The notes under the pieces: generated by a model
What the model saw: only the letters and a program-made list of their open reading frames with translations
Databases searched by the model: none
Told to the model about the DNA's origin: nothing
Shown here: piece after piece, positions 42,140-51,638 of the stretch
Position numbering within the stretch: position 1 is the stretch's first letter
How the letters are laid out: each line of letters starts with the position of its first letter
From: Solobacterium sp.
Lineage (GTDB): Bacteria; Bacillota_I; Bacilli_A; Erysipelotrichales; Erysipelotrichaceae
Assembly: GCA_017432325.1 (NCBI GenBank)
Contig: JAFRJJ010000060.1
Coordinates: 1 to 60,518 of the forward strand
Direction of reading: 5' to 3'
DNA: 60,518 nucleotides
Program-made: the position numbers and the translations under genes

Positions 42140-43404
42140 TACGCCTTGCTCTGAAATCGTTGAGAGACCAGAAACAGCAGGCACTGATGTATTTCCTGTC
42201 GCTTGTTTTTGCCTGCAGCGAGATCCTGGTCTATTTCAATATAACCGCTGCCCAGGATGCTTTCCGGCTGGCCGGGGACTCGGATTATATGATCGTCGGT
42301 CTCAGCTTCTATATCCTGGTGCTTTCCTGTGCCATGGTCCTGTCATCCAATCAGCTGTTTTCCCGCTGTAAAGCCAGGGAGCTGGCCCTCAGGAGTTCGC
42401 TAGGCATATCGCAGACAAGCATATCCCTGTATCTGATCCTTCAGGTGCTCATTCTTTTCGCGGCTGCGATTGTCGTCAGCCTGGCTGTTTCCACACTGGT
42501 GCTGAAAGGCCTGCAGCTGTACTTCCCGGACAGCGTCGTCTTTGAGATCAGTGCCTTCGGGAATATCGGAGGTATCGGCTGTATCCTGTTCCTTGCCGGC
42601 TGGGCCGCGCTGCTGAATGTCAGCTTTACCTATATCAACTCCGCAGCAATGCTGCTGAACGCTTCCAGAAGCGCGAAACCCGTCGAATATCAGTCAATGG
42701 TACGTTTCGGCAAACCGACAGAAGAGTCAGAGAAGCGGAAACAGATCATATCGAGGATATTCTGGTTCATCCTGTTCCTTGCCCCGGCAGCGCTGATCCA
42801 TACCGGATCGCAGGAGCCGGTCCTGTTCTGCGGGATCAGTATCTATGCCTTCTGGCGGCTTCTGCACGAAACAGCGGAACCGCTGCTGAAACTGATCGGC
42901 AGAAAACGTGCGTTCAGAAATGCCCGGAATATGGTCACCGGCGGAATGTACCGCTATGATCTGCAGTTTTACCGTTTCATCATCTTCCTGATCTTCATGA
43001 ACGGGGTATTCCTGCATGCACTGTTCCCGTACGCGGAAGGGGACATGTTCAAGCTTCATCTGATCCAGATCGTTTACGCGCTGTCCATGCTGCAGATGGT
43101 ATTTCTGCTCATCGTGACATTCCGGAGCGAAGCAGGCGTCAGATCTGCCTGGGATCACCAGCTGGAACAGCTCGGATTTGAAAAAAAGGATCTCTTCCTG
43201 ATCCATGCCGGGGAACTGTTTCTGCTGATCCTGACGGTAACGCTGTGCACCCTGGGCTATATCACGGTCATCTGCAGATATTTCATGTCGGAAGGCGTCA
43301 TTCAGCAGGATGTTCTGATATATGCCTGCGCTGTATTTGCAGTACTGATGGGAGTGTTTGTTCTGACTCATTCCGGGACTGGAAAAAAAGTAAAAAATGT
43401 TTGA
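42136..43404 (+). CDS. FtsX-domain ABC permease (reduced BceB-like)
   Basis: A 422-residue membrane protein with about ten helices. The first FtsX unit shows Glu-Leu-Ala-Leu-Arg-Ser-Ser-Leu-Gly-Ile near residue 93, the coupling segment that contacts the ATPase. The large extracellular domain of true BceB permeases (about 200 residues between helices 7 and 8) is absent, which explains the short length. Export or resistance to a peptide or lipid-linked compound is inference. It is coupled to the preceding ATPase gene. Confidence 0.82.
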   Translation: MIRLALKSLRDQKQQALMYFLSLVFACSEILVYFNITAAQDAFRLAGDSDYMIVGLSFYILVLSCAMVLSSNQLFSRCKARELALRSSLGISQTSISLYLILQVLILFAAAIVVSLAVSTLVLKGLQLYFPDSVVFEISAFGNIGGIGCILFLAGWAALLNVSFTYINSAAMLLNASRSAKPVEYQSMVRFGKPTEESEKRKQIISRIFWFILFLAPAALIHTGSQEPVLFCGISIYAFWRLLHETAEPLLKLIGRKRAFRNARNMVTGGMYRYDLQFYRFIIFLIFMNGVFLHALFPYAEGDMFKLHLIQIVYALSMLQMVFLLIVTFRSEAGVRSAWDHQLEQLGFEKKDLFLIHAGELFLLILTVTLCTLGYITVICRYFMSEGVIQQDVLIYACAVFAVLMGVFVLTHSGTGKKVKNV

Positions 43405-43432
43405 ATAATATAAATGAGAAACAGTTGATGTC

Positions 43433-43441
43433 TGTTATTAT
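43433..43441 (+). promoter_or_regulatory. Extended -10 promoter for glgB
   Basis: TGT-TATTAT precedes the glgB ATG by 33 bases. A GTGATCAC palindrome (43453-43460) and the strong GCAGGGGGT ribosome binding site follow within the leader. Confidence 0.4.
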
Positions 43442-43474
43442 ATTTTTATTCTGTGATCACTGCAGGGGGTAAAT

Positions 43475-45343
43475 ATGGATACGACACGTATCATTGAGAG
43501 TTTTCATCAGGGCCATTGCCTTGACGCATATAAGTTTTTTGGCGCTCATTTTGTCTGCGAAGGGACCCGCGGAGTGTGTTTTACCGTCTACGCACCGCAT
43601 GCGAGAAGCGTCAGTGTGGTAGGAAGTTTCAATGACTGGAACGGATATGAAGCGGTTATGCAGCGTACCGGTTTTACCGGTGTATGGAGCGTATTTGTTC
43701 CGGGACTGAAAGAATGGGAAACATATAAATACAGGATCGAAGACAGGAACGGGAACGTGTTCGACAAAGCCGATCCGTATGCTTTTTACAGTGAAACAAG
43801 ACCCGAAACGGCTTCGAAGCTGTATGACTATGAGAAGATCAGATGGACTGACGGCAGCTGGATGAAGAAGCGCACCAAGAACTTTGACAAGCCTGTCAGC
43901 ATCTATGAAGCATATGCCGGCGGATGGAAGCGGAACGGGGAGTATCCGTATACATACGGAATGCTGAAGGATGAACTGATCCCTTATGTCAAGGAACACG
44001 GATTTACCCATATCGAACTGATGCCCCTGAACGAGTATCCGTTCGACGGTTCCTGGGGCTATCAGGCAAGCGGCTATTATTCCGTTACTTCCAGGTACGG
44101 CAATCCGACAGAATTCGCCGAACTGGTCAATGCTGCGCATAAAGCGGGAATTGGTATTATTATTGATATGGTACCTGTTCATTTTGTCAAAGACGCGCAT
44201 GGACTGAGATTGTTTGACGGGGAACCCCTGTATGAATATCAGAAGGCTTCCGACGCGGAATCACAGTGGGGAACGAACAACTTTGATCTCTGGAGTGAAG
44301 AAGTCCGTTCATTCCTGATGAGCGCAGCAGCGTTCTGGTGCGATGTCTATCATGTGGACGGTATCCGTATCGATGCGGTCTCAAATCTCATCTACTGGGG
44401 CGGAAACCGTGACCGCGGCGTCAATGAAGGATCTCTGATCTTCATGAAACGCATGAATTATTACCTCAGCAAGGAGTTCAGCGGGCTCATGCTGATTGCG
44501 GAAGACAGTTCCGATTACCCGAAGGTAACGGCGTCCACGCTGGACAACGGTCTGGGATTTGACTATAAGTGGGATCTCGGATGGATGAACGATACACTGA
44601 AATACTATGGGACAGATCCGATCTACAGGGTGTGGGACCATCATAAGATCACGTTCTCCATGGCGTATTTCTATTCCGAACGCTTTATCATGCCGCTGAG
44701 CCATGATGAAAACGTCCATGGCAAGCATACTGTCGTTGACCGTATGTGGGGCAGTTATGAGCAGAAGTTTGCCCAGGCAAGGAATCTGTATGCGTATATG
44801 TATGCGCATCCCGGCAAAAAGCTGAACTTCATGGGCAATGAGATCGCTTCATTCCGTGAATTTGACGAGGCAAAAGAACTTGACTGGTTCCTGCTGAGCT
44901 ATCCGGCGCATGACGCGTTCCTGAGATACTTCACAGACCTGAACAAGATCTACTGCGCGCACAGCTGTCTCAGCAGGTATGAATATGACCGCCAGGGATT
45001 CAGATGGCTCGATGCGGACAATTCGAAGCAGTCAGTATATACGTTCTATCGTGAAGACGAAAAAGAGTATCTGGTGTGTGTCCTGAACATGACACCTGCA
45101 TCTTACGAAAACTATGATATTTCCGTTCCTCAGGCAGGAACGTACAAAGAGATCCTGAATTCGGAAAAGGATATCTATGACGGCTGCAACATGTGCAATT
45201 TTGAACCGGTAAAGGCTGAAAAACGTGAGAACCCCGTAAACGGGTTTGACTATAAGCTCATGATCCGCATTGCACCGTTCGCAGCGATCTGGTTTACATG
45301 CCGCAAACATGCCGACAAAACAGAGAAGGCGAAAGCTCAATGA
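43475..45343 (+). CDS. glgB: 1,4-alpha-glucan branching enzyme
   Basis: A 622-residue GH13 enzyme that makes alpha-1,6 branches in glycogen. An N-terminal CBM48 domain lies near 20-120 (VYAPHARSVSVVGSFNDWN). The GH13 barrel follows, with catalytic Asp in VDGIRIDAVSN, the Glu in IAEDSSDYP, and the Asp of LSHDENVHGK, completing the triad. A C-terminal beta domain closes the protein. The gene is followed at 76 bases by a type I pullulanase with its own promoter. The synthesis genes glgC-glgD-glgA lie 6 kb away on the same strand. Confidence 0.96.
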   Translation: MDTTRIIESFHQGHCLDAYKFFGAHFVCEGTRGVCFTVYAPHARSVSVVGSFNDWNGYEAVMQRTGFTGVWSVFVPGLKEWETYKYRIEDRNGNVFDKADPYAFYSETRPETASKLYDYEKIRWTDGSWMKKRTKNFDKPVSIYEAYAGGWKRNGEYPYTYGMLKDELIPYVKEHGFTHIELMPLNEYPFDGSWGYQASGYYSVTSRYGNPTEFAELVNAAHKAGIGIIIDMVPVHFVKDAHGLRLFDGEPLYEYQKASDAESQWGTNNFDLWSEEVRSFLMSAAAFWCDVYHVDGIRIDAVSNLIYWGGNRDRGVNEGSLIFMKRMNYYLSKEFSGLMLIAEDSSDYPKVTASTLDNGLGFDYKWDLGWMNDTLKYYGTDPIYRVWDHHKITFSMAYFYSERFIMPLSHDENVHGKHTVVDRMWGSYEQKFAQARNLYAYMYAHPGKKLNFMGNEIASFREFDEAKELDWFLLSYPAHDAFLRYFTDLNKIYCAHSCLSRYEYDRQGFRWLDADNSKQSVYTFYREDEKEYLVCVLNMTPASYENYDISVPQAGTYKEILNSEKDIYDGCNMCNFEPVKAEKRENPVNGFDYKLMIRIAPFAAIWFTCRKHADKTEKAKAQ

Positions 45344-45360
45344 GCAATGCCTGATTCTGT

Positions 45361-45389
45361 TTGCTTAATCGGCTCTAAAATCGTATACT
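45361..45389 (+). promoter_or_regulatory. Promoter of the pullulanase gene
   Basis: TTGCTT (45361-45366), a 17-base spacer and TATACT (45384-45389). CAGGGGGAG before the ATG is the ribosome binding site. Confidence 0.65.
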
Positions 45390-45419
45390 TACAGCGCTAT
45401 AGACAGCTCAGGGGGAGTT

Positions 45420-47555
45420 ATGTCAGTAATGAATGCATATGTTGATGATTACGGGAAGATCACAGTATATCTTTCCAGGAATTTCTTTGGCGGCAGGACC
45501 AATGAATTTCATCTTTCCGATGAAAAGGGAAACTCCTGGGACTGTATCATCCGCAACGTTGAAGAACGCCGTGATGAAGTTGTTTATGAACTTGTGATCC
45601 CTTCCGATCTGCAGATGGGCTTTCGTTACTACGTCAGGGAAACACACGGAAAACAGGTTGAGGTGAAATTCAGGTATATCGTACAGAAGCCTGAATTTGA
45701 CCGCATGTTTACGTATGACGGAAATGACCTGGGAGCAGTTTATCATCTTTCGTATACGACCTTTGCTTTATGGGCACCGACAGCAGTTGAGGTCATGGTG
45801 CGCATCAAACATGAGCGCAAAGTGCATATTCTCAATATGCGCAGGACAAACCAGGGTGTCTGGCGGGCAAAATGGTCCGGTGATCTCAGACGCGCAACAT
45901 ACGTTTATCTGGTCAACCGCAACGGTGAGATCGTCGAGTGCACGGATCCGTACGGTGTCAGTTCCAACGCGAACGGCAAGGAAAGCGCGGTCATCAATCT
46001 TGCGGCAGTGGAATCCATCAAGGACTATGAAGTCAAAACAAGAGTCAGGACACCGGCCGACGCGGTGATCTATGAGATCAACGTCAGGGACCTCACCAGC
46101 AATCCCGTTGATGACGGTCATGTCCAGAAGCGCGGAACGTATGCCGCGTTCATAGAAAAAGGCACACAGCTGAAAGGAAAGTCCACAGGTCTAGATTATC
46201 TTGTCAGTCTGGGCGTCACGCATGTCCAGCTGCAGCCGGTGCTTGATTTCGCGACGGTTGATGAATATCACCCGGAGTGGGGTTATAACTGGGGTTATGA
46301 TGCCCAGCAGTTCATGACGCTCGAAGGTTCCTATTCCATCAGCCCCAATGATCCGTATGCAAGGATGATGGAATTCCGCAAGCTGGTCACAACACTGCAT
46401 AAAAACAATATCAGGGTCACACTCGACCTTGTGTTCAACCATATGTATGAAACACACCAGAACTGCCTGGAAGCGGCCGTACCGTACTATTACTTCAGGT
46501 ACAACCAGTCCGGCGGCCTCTCGAACGGTTCGTTCTGCGGCAACGATCTGAACTCACTGCGTCCCATGATGCGGAACCTGTTCCTGCACGCGATCAGATT
46601 CCTGATGAGGACCTACGGTGTTGACGGATTCCGTTTTGACCTGATGGGTATTATAGACATCCATACGATGAACCTGATCCGCCAGGAAACACTGAAGATC
46701 AAGCCTGACGCCCTTGTATACGGCGAAGGCTGGGATATGCCGACGGCTTTGAATGATGAACTGAAGGCAAAGATCTTCAACCAGGACAAGATGCCGGGAG
46801 TCGCTCATTTCAACGATACATTCCGTGACGTCCTGAAAGGAAGCACCAGCGACAACCAGAAGAGTGCCAAGGGTTATCTGACAGGCAACTCGGGACTGAT
46901 CTATGAAGCATGCGGTGTACTGAGCGGCAATACGATGGGTGCCCCGTACTTCATGCGCTTTGACCACCCCGTCAAGAGCATCAATGCGATTGAGACGCAT
47001 GACAACGCGACATTGTGGGACAAGATGCATGCCTGCTGCAGTGAAGAACCCCGTGAGCTGAGAAAGAAACGCCAGAAGATGATGATCGCATGTACACTGT
47101 TCGCCCAGGGCGTACCGTTCCTGCATTCGGGCATTGAATACTGCGGCACCAAGCAGGACAACTCCAACTCCTATAATGCCGGCGACGCAGTCAACGGCAT
47201 GAACTGGGAAAGAATGCTGTTCAACTATGATGTGGTGGAATATACACGCGCGGCGATCCGAACAAGACAGTTCTATCCGGCATTCCGTCTGGCTACGGGC
47301 GATGATGTGAAGCGGTTCGTCAAAACGTATGTTCTCGACAACGGCGTGCTGCAGTATGACATCAACTATGCGGAACCGGGCGCGTCAGGCAGAGGCATCA
47401 GGGTCCTGATCAATCCCAGCATGCAGGCATATACGTATTACTACGGTGATATGCAGTACAGGATCATCTTTGATGAAAACGGCGGCGCGCACGCTGAAAC
47501 AAAGAATGAGATCCATATCGAAGCCTGCAGTGTCGTAGCGGCGCTTCTGATCTGA
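45420..47555 (+). CDS. pulA: Type I pullulanase (glycogen debranching)
   Basis: A 711-residue intracellular GH13 enzyme cleaving alpha-1,6 branches of glycogen or pullulan. An N-terminal beta region is followed by a CBM48 domain (about 110-190, FALWAPTAVEVMVRI). The type I signature YNWGYDAQQF lies near residue 290. The catalytic Asp is in GFRFDLMG, the Glu in YGEGWDMP and the transition-state Asp in ETHDNATLWD. There is no signal peptide, fitting a role in glycogen turnover. A terminator follows. Confidence 0.94.
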   Translation: MSVMNAYVDDYGKITVYLSRNFFGGRTNEFHLSDEKGNSWDCIIRNVEERRDEVVYELVIPSDLQMGFRYYVRETHGKQVEVKFRYIVQKPEFDRMFTYDGNDLGAVYHLSYTTFALWAPTAVEVMVRIKHERKVHILNMRRTNQGVWRAKWSGDLRRATYVYLVNRNGEIVECTDPYGVSSNANGKESAVINLAAVESIKDYEVKTRVRTPADAVIYEINVRDLTSNPVDDGHVQKRGTYAAFIEKGTQLKGKSTGLDYLVSLGVTHVQLQPVLDFATVDEYHPEWGYNWGYDAQQFMTLEGSYSISPNDPYARMMEFRKLVTTLHKNNIRVTLDLVFNHMYETHQNCLEAAVPYYYFRYNQSGGLSNGSFCGNDLNSLRPMMRNLFLHAIRFLMRTYGVDGFRFDLMGIIDIHTMNLIRQETLKIKPDALVYGEGWDMPTALNDELKAKIFNQDKMPGVAHFNDTFRDVLKGSTSDNQKSAKGYLTGNSGLIYEACGVLSGNTMGAPYFMRFDHPVKSINAIETHDNATLWDKMHACCSEEPRELRKKRQKMMIACTLFAQGVPFLHSGIEYCGTKQDNSNSYNAGDAVNGMNWERMLFNYDVVEYTRAAIRTRQFYPAFRLATGDDVKRFVKTYVLDNGVLQYDINYAEPGASGRGIRVLINPSMQAYTYYYGDMQYRIIFDENGGAHAETKNEIHIEACSVVAALLI

Positions 47556-47572
47556 ACGATATCGGCTGATAC

Positions 47573-47605
47573 AGGAAGTGATTCTCCGGAAACACTTCCT
47601 TTTTC
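47573..47605 (+). terminator. Terminator after the pullulanase gene
   Basis: AGGAAGTG (47573-47580) pairs with CACTTCCT (47593-47600), followed by a T-run. Confidence 0.85.
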
Positions 47606-47714
47606 TGTCTGCGGACCGCTCAGGATAAACCATTTTTTAACTATTGGTTCCTGCAATCCACTTTTTATTCATGATTTGTTATCATGTAGGTAACGATCTT
47701 CAGGAGGTACGAAG

Positions 47715-49601
47715 ATGAAATATCAAACAAGAAAAATAACTGCCGCTGCGATGGCATTGATACTGATGTTCCCCGGCATTCATACAAAGGCGGAAGAAGG
47801 GAATCAGGAGTTTGATGAATTCCTGGAGGATATATTTGCCGAGACCGTAGAATCCGATTTCCTGACAATGCATTATACCGTAAGGGATTATGAGTCCATG
47901 GGACTTGCGCGCCCGGAAGCAACGATCGGGGAGATCGAATTCGGAGAGACCGAGGAGCTGCAGGAGTACCTGGATGAACTGCATTCATTTGACTATGACA
48001 AGCTGTCCAAGACCCAGCAGCATGACTACATCATCCTTGAGAGAGATCTGGAACTGAGCATTGAATCCGAAAAATACGCGGAAGACTACACCGATCTGTT
48101 CAACCCGGTAGACGGGATCACAGACGCCCTGATCACAAATTTCACGGAGTATATCTTCTACTCCAAACAGGACGTCGATGATTATCTGACCATGATCGAG
48201 GAAACTCCGTCCTACATGGATCAGGCACTGGAAGTGACACGTGAACAGGCATCACGCGGTCATTTCCTGACAAACAATGCACTGGATCAGCTGCAGGAGT
48301 CCATCGATAAATTTACTGCCGAAACAGAAAACAACCCGCTTGTGGTCGACTTTGCGACGGATATCAATGCGATGGAAGAACTGAGCGATCAGGAGAAACA
48401 GGTTTACATCAAGCGGAATGAAGACCTGATCCTGAATCACTACATCCCTGCTTATAAACACGTATCGGAAGAACTGGAAAAGCTGAGAGGATCACGCTCT
48501 GTATCCGGAGGGCTCTGCGAATATGAGGACGGAGCTGATTTTTACCGTGTATTCCTCGCCACCGAAACAAGCTCCTCCAAATCACCGGAAGAACTGCTGG
48601 ATCTCTGCAGGACGATGATCATCAATGAGATCTACAGGCTCATGAGCCAGAGATACGATGATACCGGCGAACAGTTCAAAACAGATGAAGCGGAAGGAAC
48701 ACTGAATTTCCTGGCTGGAAAACTGCAGGATTATCCGGAAGGCGCCAACACGGAATTTACCGTTTCCTATCTGGATCCTTCCATTACGAATCCCAATATC
48801 GTGGCATATTATCTGACACCGTGCATTGACGCAACGGATGTGAATGTGATCCGTGTCAATGACAGTGCCATCAATGATACGAATGACCTTTACATGACGC
48901 TTTCGCATGAAGGCTTCCCCGGACACCAGTACCAGATCACCTGGTTTCTGAATACAAAGCCCAATCCGGTACGCAGTGTGCTGAGTCACGGCGGCTATAC
49001 GGAAGGCTGGGCAATGTATGCGGAAATAAACCAGCTTGATCACATCGGACTCTCCCGGAAACAGAGGGAATACCTCAAGAGCATGACGATCATCGGATAC
49101 ATGGCACCGTGTGTCATCGATATCGGCGTCAACGCACTGGGCTGGAGCCTGGCTGATGTTGCGGATGAGCTGGACAAGATGTACCTGAACAGTGAGATCG
49201 CGCAGGATCTCTACAATGAAGCTGTCGATACGCCGGGCAGACTGCTGAATTACGGATGCGGCCTCGCACAGTTCCTGGCTCTGAGATACCGTACCGAGGA
49301 TACGCTTGGAAATGACTTTGATCCTGTTGAATTCAACCGCGTGCTCCTGACATACGGTGACCGTGACTTTGAAGTCGTCGAGTCAGACCTGAACGAATGG
49401 GTCAGCATTCTGAAAAACGGGCAGACGCTCAATGAAGAATCCGCGAACCTGCTGCCGTATGACGCGCTCAGCGGAATGGAAGAGTCCATGGAGAACAACA
49501 CGAAGTACGGTGCCTTCGCGATCGGCGGCTTTGCCATCGCGGCAGCGCTGGTGATCTGGTTTATCATAAAGACAAAGAAAAAGAATCCTTTCGCTGCATG
49601 A
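47715..49601 (+). CDS. DUF885 membrane-anchored zincin-like peptidase
   Basis: A 628-residue DUF885 protein. A signal peptide (about 1-26) directs it outside. The zinc site reads LSHEGFPGHQYQ near residues 397-408 (His-Glu-x4-His type), with TEGWAMYAE downstream providing the further Glu ligand. A C-terminal transmembrane helix (about 598-619) with a Lys-rich tail anchors it. It is probably a metallocarboxypeptidase or dipeptidase at the cell surface. The substrate is unknown. AGGAGG precedes the ATG. udg follows after eight bases. Confidence 0.88.
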   Translation: MKYQTRKITAAAMALILMFPGIHTKAEEGNQEFDEFLEDIFAETVESDFLTMHYTVRDYESMGLARPEATIGEIEFGETEELQEYLDELHSFDYDKLSKTQQHDYIILERDLELSIESEKYAEDYTDLFNPVDGITDALITNFTEYIFYSKQDVDDYLTMIEETPSYMDQALEVTREQASRGHFLTNNALDQLQESIDKFTAETENNPLVVDFATDINAMEELSDQEKQVYIKRNEDLILNHYIPAYKHVSEELEKLRGSRSVSGGLCEYEDGADFYRVFLATETSSSKSPEELLDLCRTMIINEIYRLMSQRYDDTGEQFKTDEAEGTLNFLAGKLQDYPEGANTEFTVSYLDPSITNPNIVAYYLTPCIDATDVNVIRVNDSAINDTNDLYMTLSHEGFPGHQYQITWFLNTKPNPVRSVLSHGGYTEGWAMYAEINQLDHIGLSRKQREYLKSMTIIGYMAPCVIDIGVNALGWSLADVADELDKMYLNSEIAQDLYNEAVDTPGRLLNYGCGLAQFLALRYRTEDTLGNDFDPVEFNRVLLTYGDRDFEVVESDLNEWVSILKNGQTLNEESANLLPYDALSGMEESMENNTKYGAFAIGGFAIAAALVIWFIIKTKKKNPFAA

Positions 49602-49609
49602 GGTGATCT

Positions 49610-50293
49610 ATGAAGCATAACGAATGGTATCCATGGCTTCAGAACGAGTTTCAGCAGCCGTATTTCAAGCCTCTGGCTGCATTTGTTCATGAAGCCTATG
49701 AAAACGGACCGGTATATCCCCCGAAAGTCCAGGTGTTCTCAGCCTTTGAAACAGCTGATCTTCCTGATATCAGGGTCGTCATACTGGGGCAGGACCCGTA
49801 TCACCAGAGAGGACAGGCACACGGTATGTGCTTCTCCGTCAATCCGGGCGTTCGCATTCCGCCCAGCCTGCAGAATATATTCCAGGAACTGAATACGGAT
49901 CTTGGCTGCTTTATTCCCGACAACGGTTATCTGATGCCCTGGGCACAGCAGGGAGTATTCCTGCTCAATACGATCCTGACCGTAGCTGATTCCAGGCCGA
50001 TGTCGCATGCGCGGCAGGGCTGGGAAACGTTCACGGATCATGCGATCGAACGCATCAACGCAAAAGAAGACCCGGTAGTGTTCATGCTGTGGGGAAGACC
50101 CGCACGTGCCAAAGCACAGATGATCGACCGTTCGAAACATCTTGTACTCGAAGCCGCCCATCCTTCGCCGCTGTCGGCGTACAACGGTTTCTTCGGATGC
50201 AGACATTTCTCAAAGGCAAACGCCTTCCTGACCGGACACGGAAAGGAAGCTGTGAACTGGCAGATCCCGAATCTTTATGTTCACGGAAGTTGA
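49610..50293 (+). CDS. ung: Uracil-DNA glycosylase, family 1
   Basis: A 227-residue base-excision repair enzyme removing uracil from DNA. The water-activating motif GQDPYH lies near residues 61-66, the uracil-binding stretch is VFLLNTILTV and the DNA-intercalation motif is HPSPLSAYNGF near 184. Length is typical. GAGGTGAT spans the DUF885 stop and serves as its ribosome binding site. It overlaps folC by 17 bases. Confidence 0.96.
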   Translation: MKHNEWYPWLQNEFQQPYFKPLAAFVHEAYENGPVYPPKVQVFSAFETADLPDIRVVILGQDPYHQRGQAHGMCFSVNPGVRIPPSLQNIFQELNTDLGCFIPDNGYLMPWAQQGVFLLNTILTVADSRPMSHARQGWETFTDHAIERINAKEDPVVFMLWGRPARAKAQMIDRSKHLVLEAAHPSPLSAYNGFFGCRHFSKANAFLTGHGKEAVNWQIPNLYVHGS

Positions 50294-51491
50294 TAAAGCC
50301 CTGGAATGGGTGATGTCCAGGCATGGACATTCCCATGATCCACAGGAGATGAAAGAGTTCCTTGCAGCAGCCGGCAGTCCGCAGAATACATTCGGGACTG
50401 TGCATACTGCCGGTACCAACGGCAAGGGATCGTTCGTCAATTATCTGAGCGATATCCTGATCTCACAGGGAAAGAAGACAGGCATGTTTACTTCGCCCCA
50501 CCTGATCTCGCATCTGGACAGGATCAGGATCAACGGACAGTGGATCCCGGGTGAGACATTCATGGAATACCTGAACAGATACTATGATCTGATCACCGAA
50601 CATGACCTTTCCATGTTTGAGATCGATGTGCTGATCGCTTTCAGCTGGTTCAGGGATGAACAGGTCGATATCGCGGTGATCGAGTGCGGTCTGGGCGGCA
50701 GATATGACAGCACCAATGTGCTGGATCAGCCGGAACTGTCCGTGATCACAACGATCGGCTTTGACCATATGGACCGCCTGGGAGATACCCTGGGAAAGAT
50801 CGCCTGGCAGAAGGCAGGGATCATCCATGATGATTCCCGCATACTGGCAGGAAATATTCCCGATGAAGCAATGGCGGTCATTGAGCAGGAAGCGGAAAAT
50901 CATCATGCCAGACTGTACAGACCGCTGGAGTATCTGCCGGGAGAAAACAACAGCATCATCATTTCGGGTGAAGCATATGAGATGTCCTCGGATGCGCTGT
51001 ACCAGCGGGAAAATGCGGTGCTCGCGCTGAGTGCCGCAAGGCTGCTGGATATTGATATCTCTGCTCCGGAAGTCAAGAACGCATTGAAAAACAGCATGTG
51101 GAAGGGCAGGTTTGAAACGGTCGGGGAACATCCGAGAGTGATCCTTGACGGAGCGCATAACACACACGGCGTTGCGGCGCTGACAGAATCACTGGAAACA
51201 GTGCAGAGACCGCTTGTCTGTGTGTTTGCCGCGCTGCGTGACAAACAAGGCGCCATGATGGCGGAAATGCTGGCGCATGCATGCGACAGACTGATCGTAA
51301 CGGAGTTTGAAATGTACCGGGCTGACCGCGCGCAGACATACCTGGTCGACGGGGCCGAACTGGTCACGGACTGGAAAGAGGCCATTGCCCTGGCAAAAAA
51401 ACATGCCGGGGAAAACGGCACGGCAGTCATTACGGGCTCGCTCTACTTTATCAGTGTTGTCAGAGAATATCTGATGACAGAATCAAAATAA
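50277..51491 (+). CDS. folC: Folylpolyglutamate/dihydrofolate synthase
   Basis: A 404-residue Mur-ligase fold enzyme that adds glutamates to folates. The P-loop is AGTNGKGSF near residues 43-51. Then come FTSPHLISHLDRIRING, the metal-site ECGLGGRYDSTN, a His in GFDHMDRLG and LDGAHNTHG in the C-terminal domain. All catalytic motifs are intact. It is translated from within the end of ung. Together with folD (3057) it represents folate metabolism in this window. Confidence 0.95.
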   Translation: MFTEVDKALEWVMSRHGHSHDPQEMKEFLAAAGSPQNTFGTVHTAGTNGKGSFVNYLSDILISQGKKTGMFTSPHLISHLDRIRINGQWIPGETFMEYLNRYYDLITEHDLSMFEIDVLIAFSWFRDEQVDIAVIECGLGGRYDSTNVLDQPELSVITTIGFDHMDRLGDTLGKIAWQKAGIIHDDSRILAGNIPDEAMAVIEQEAENHHARLYRPLEYLPGENNSIIISGEAYEMSSDALYQRENAVLALSAARLLDIDISAPEVKNALKNSMWKGRFETVGEHPRVILDGAHNTHGVAALTESLETVQRPLVCVFAALRDKQGAMMAEMLAHACDRLIVTEFEMYRADRAQTYLVDGAELVTDWKEAIALAKKHAGENGTAVITGSLYFISVVREYLMTESK

Positions 51492-51505
51492 TTTTTTACA
51501 CATCG

Positions 51506-51536
51506 GAACCGGTACTGCTGAACCGGTTCTTTTATT
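51506..51536 (+). terminator. Terminator after folC
   Basis: GAACCGGT (51506-51513) pairs with ACCGGTTC (51522-51529), followed by TTTTATTT. Confidence 0.85.
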
Positions 51537-51599
51537 TGAAACGGGCAATTTATTCGTAAATGCAACGGAAACTGTTAGCCATGATTGTGTTCATGGTAT

Positions 51600-51605
51600 T
51601 ATAAT
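51600..51605 (+). promoter_or_regulatory. -10 element for glgC-glgD-glgA
   Basis: TATAAT lies 33 bases before the glgC ATG at 51639, followed by CAGGAGGT. The best -35 candidate (TTAGCC, 51575-51580) is poorly spaced. Confidence 0.5.
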
Positions 51606-51638
51606 GAAAGCGGTAACATGTTTGTGCAGGAGGTAATT

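Noticed and set aside
40940..43460. 16-base exact repeat TTTATTCTGTGATCAC upstream of ptsH (40940-40955) and glgB (43445-43460)
   Set aside because: A shared operator for two carbohydrate genes was considered, but in 60 kb about 0.4 exact 16-mer repeats are expected by chance. One copy overlaps a stop codon and the other lies in a leader, so the positions do not match.
43453..43466. Possible cre site before glgB
   Set aside because: TGTGATCACTGCAG departs from the cre consensus at several fixed positions. Only a plain GTGATCAC palindrome remains.
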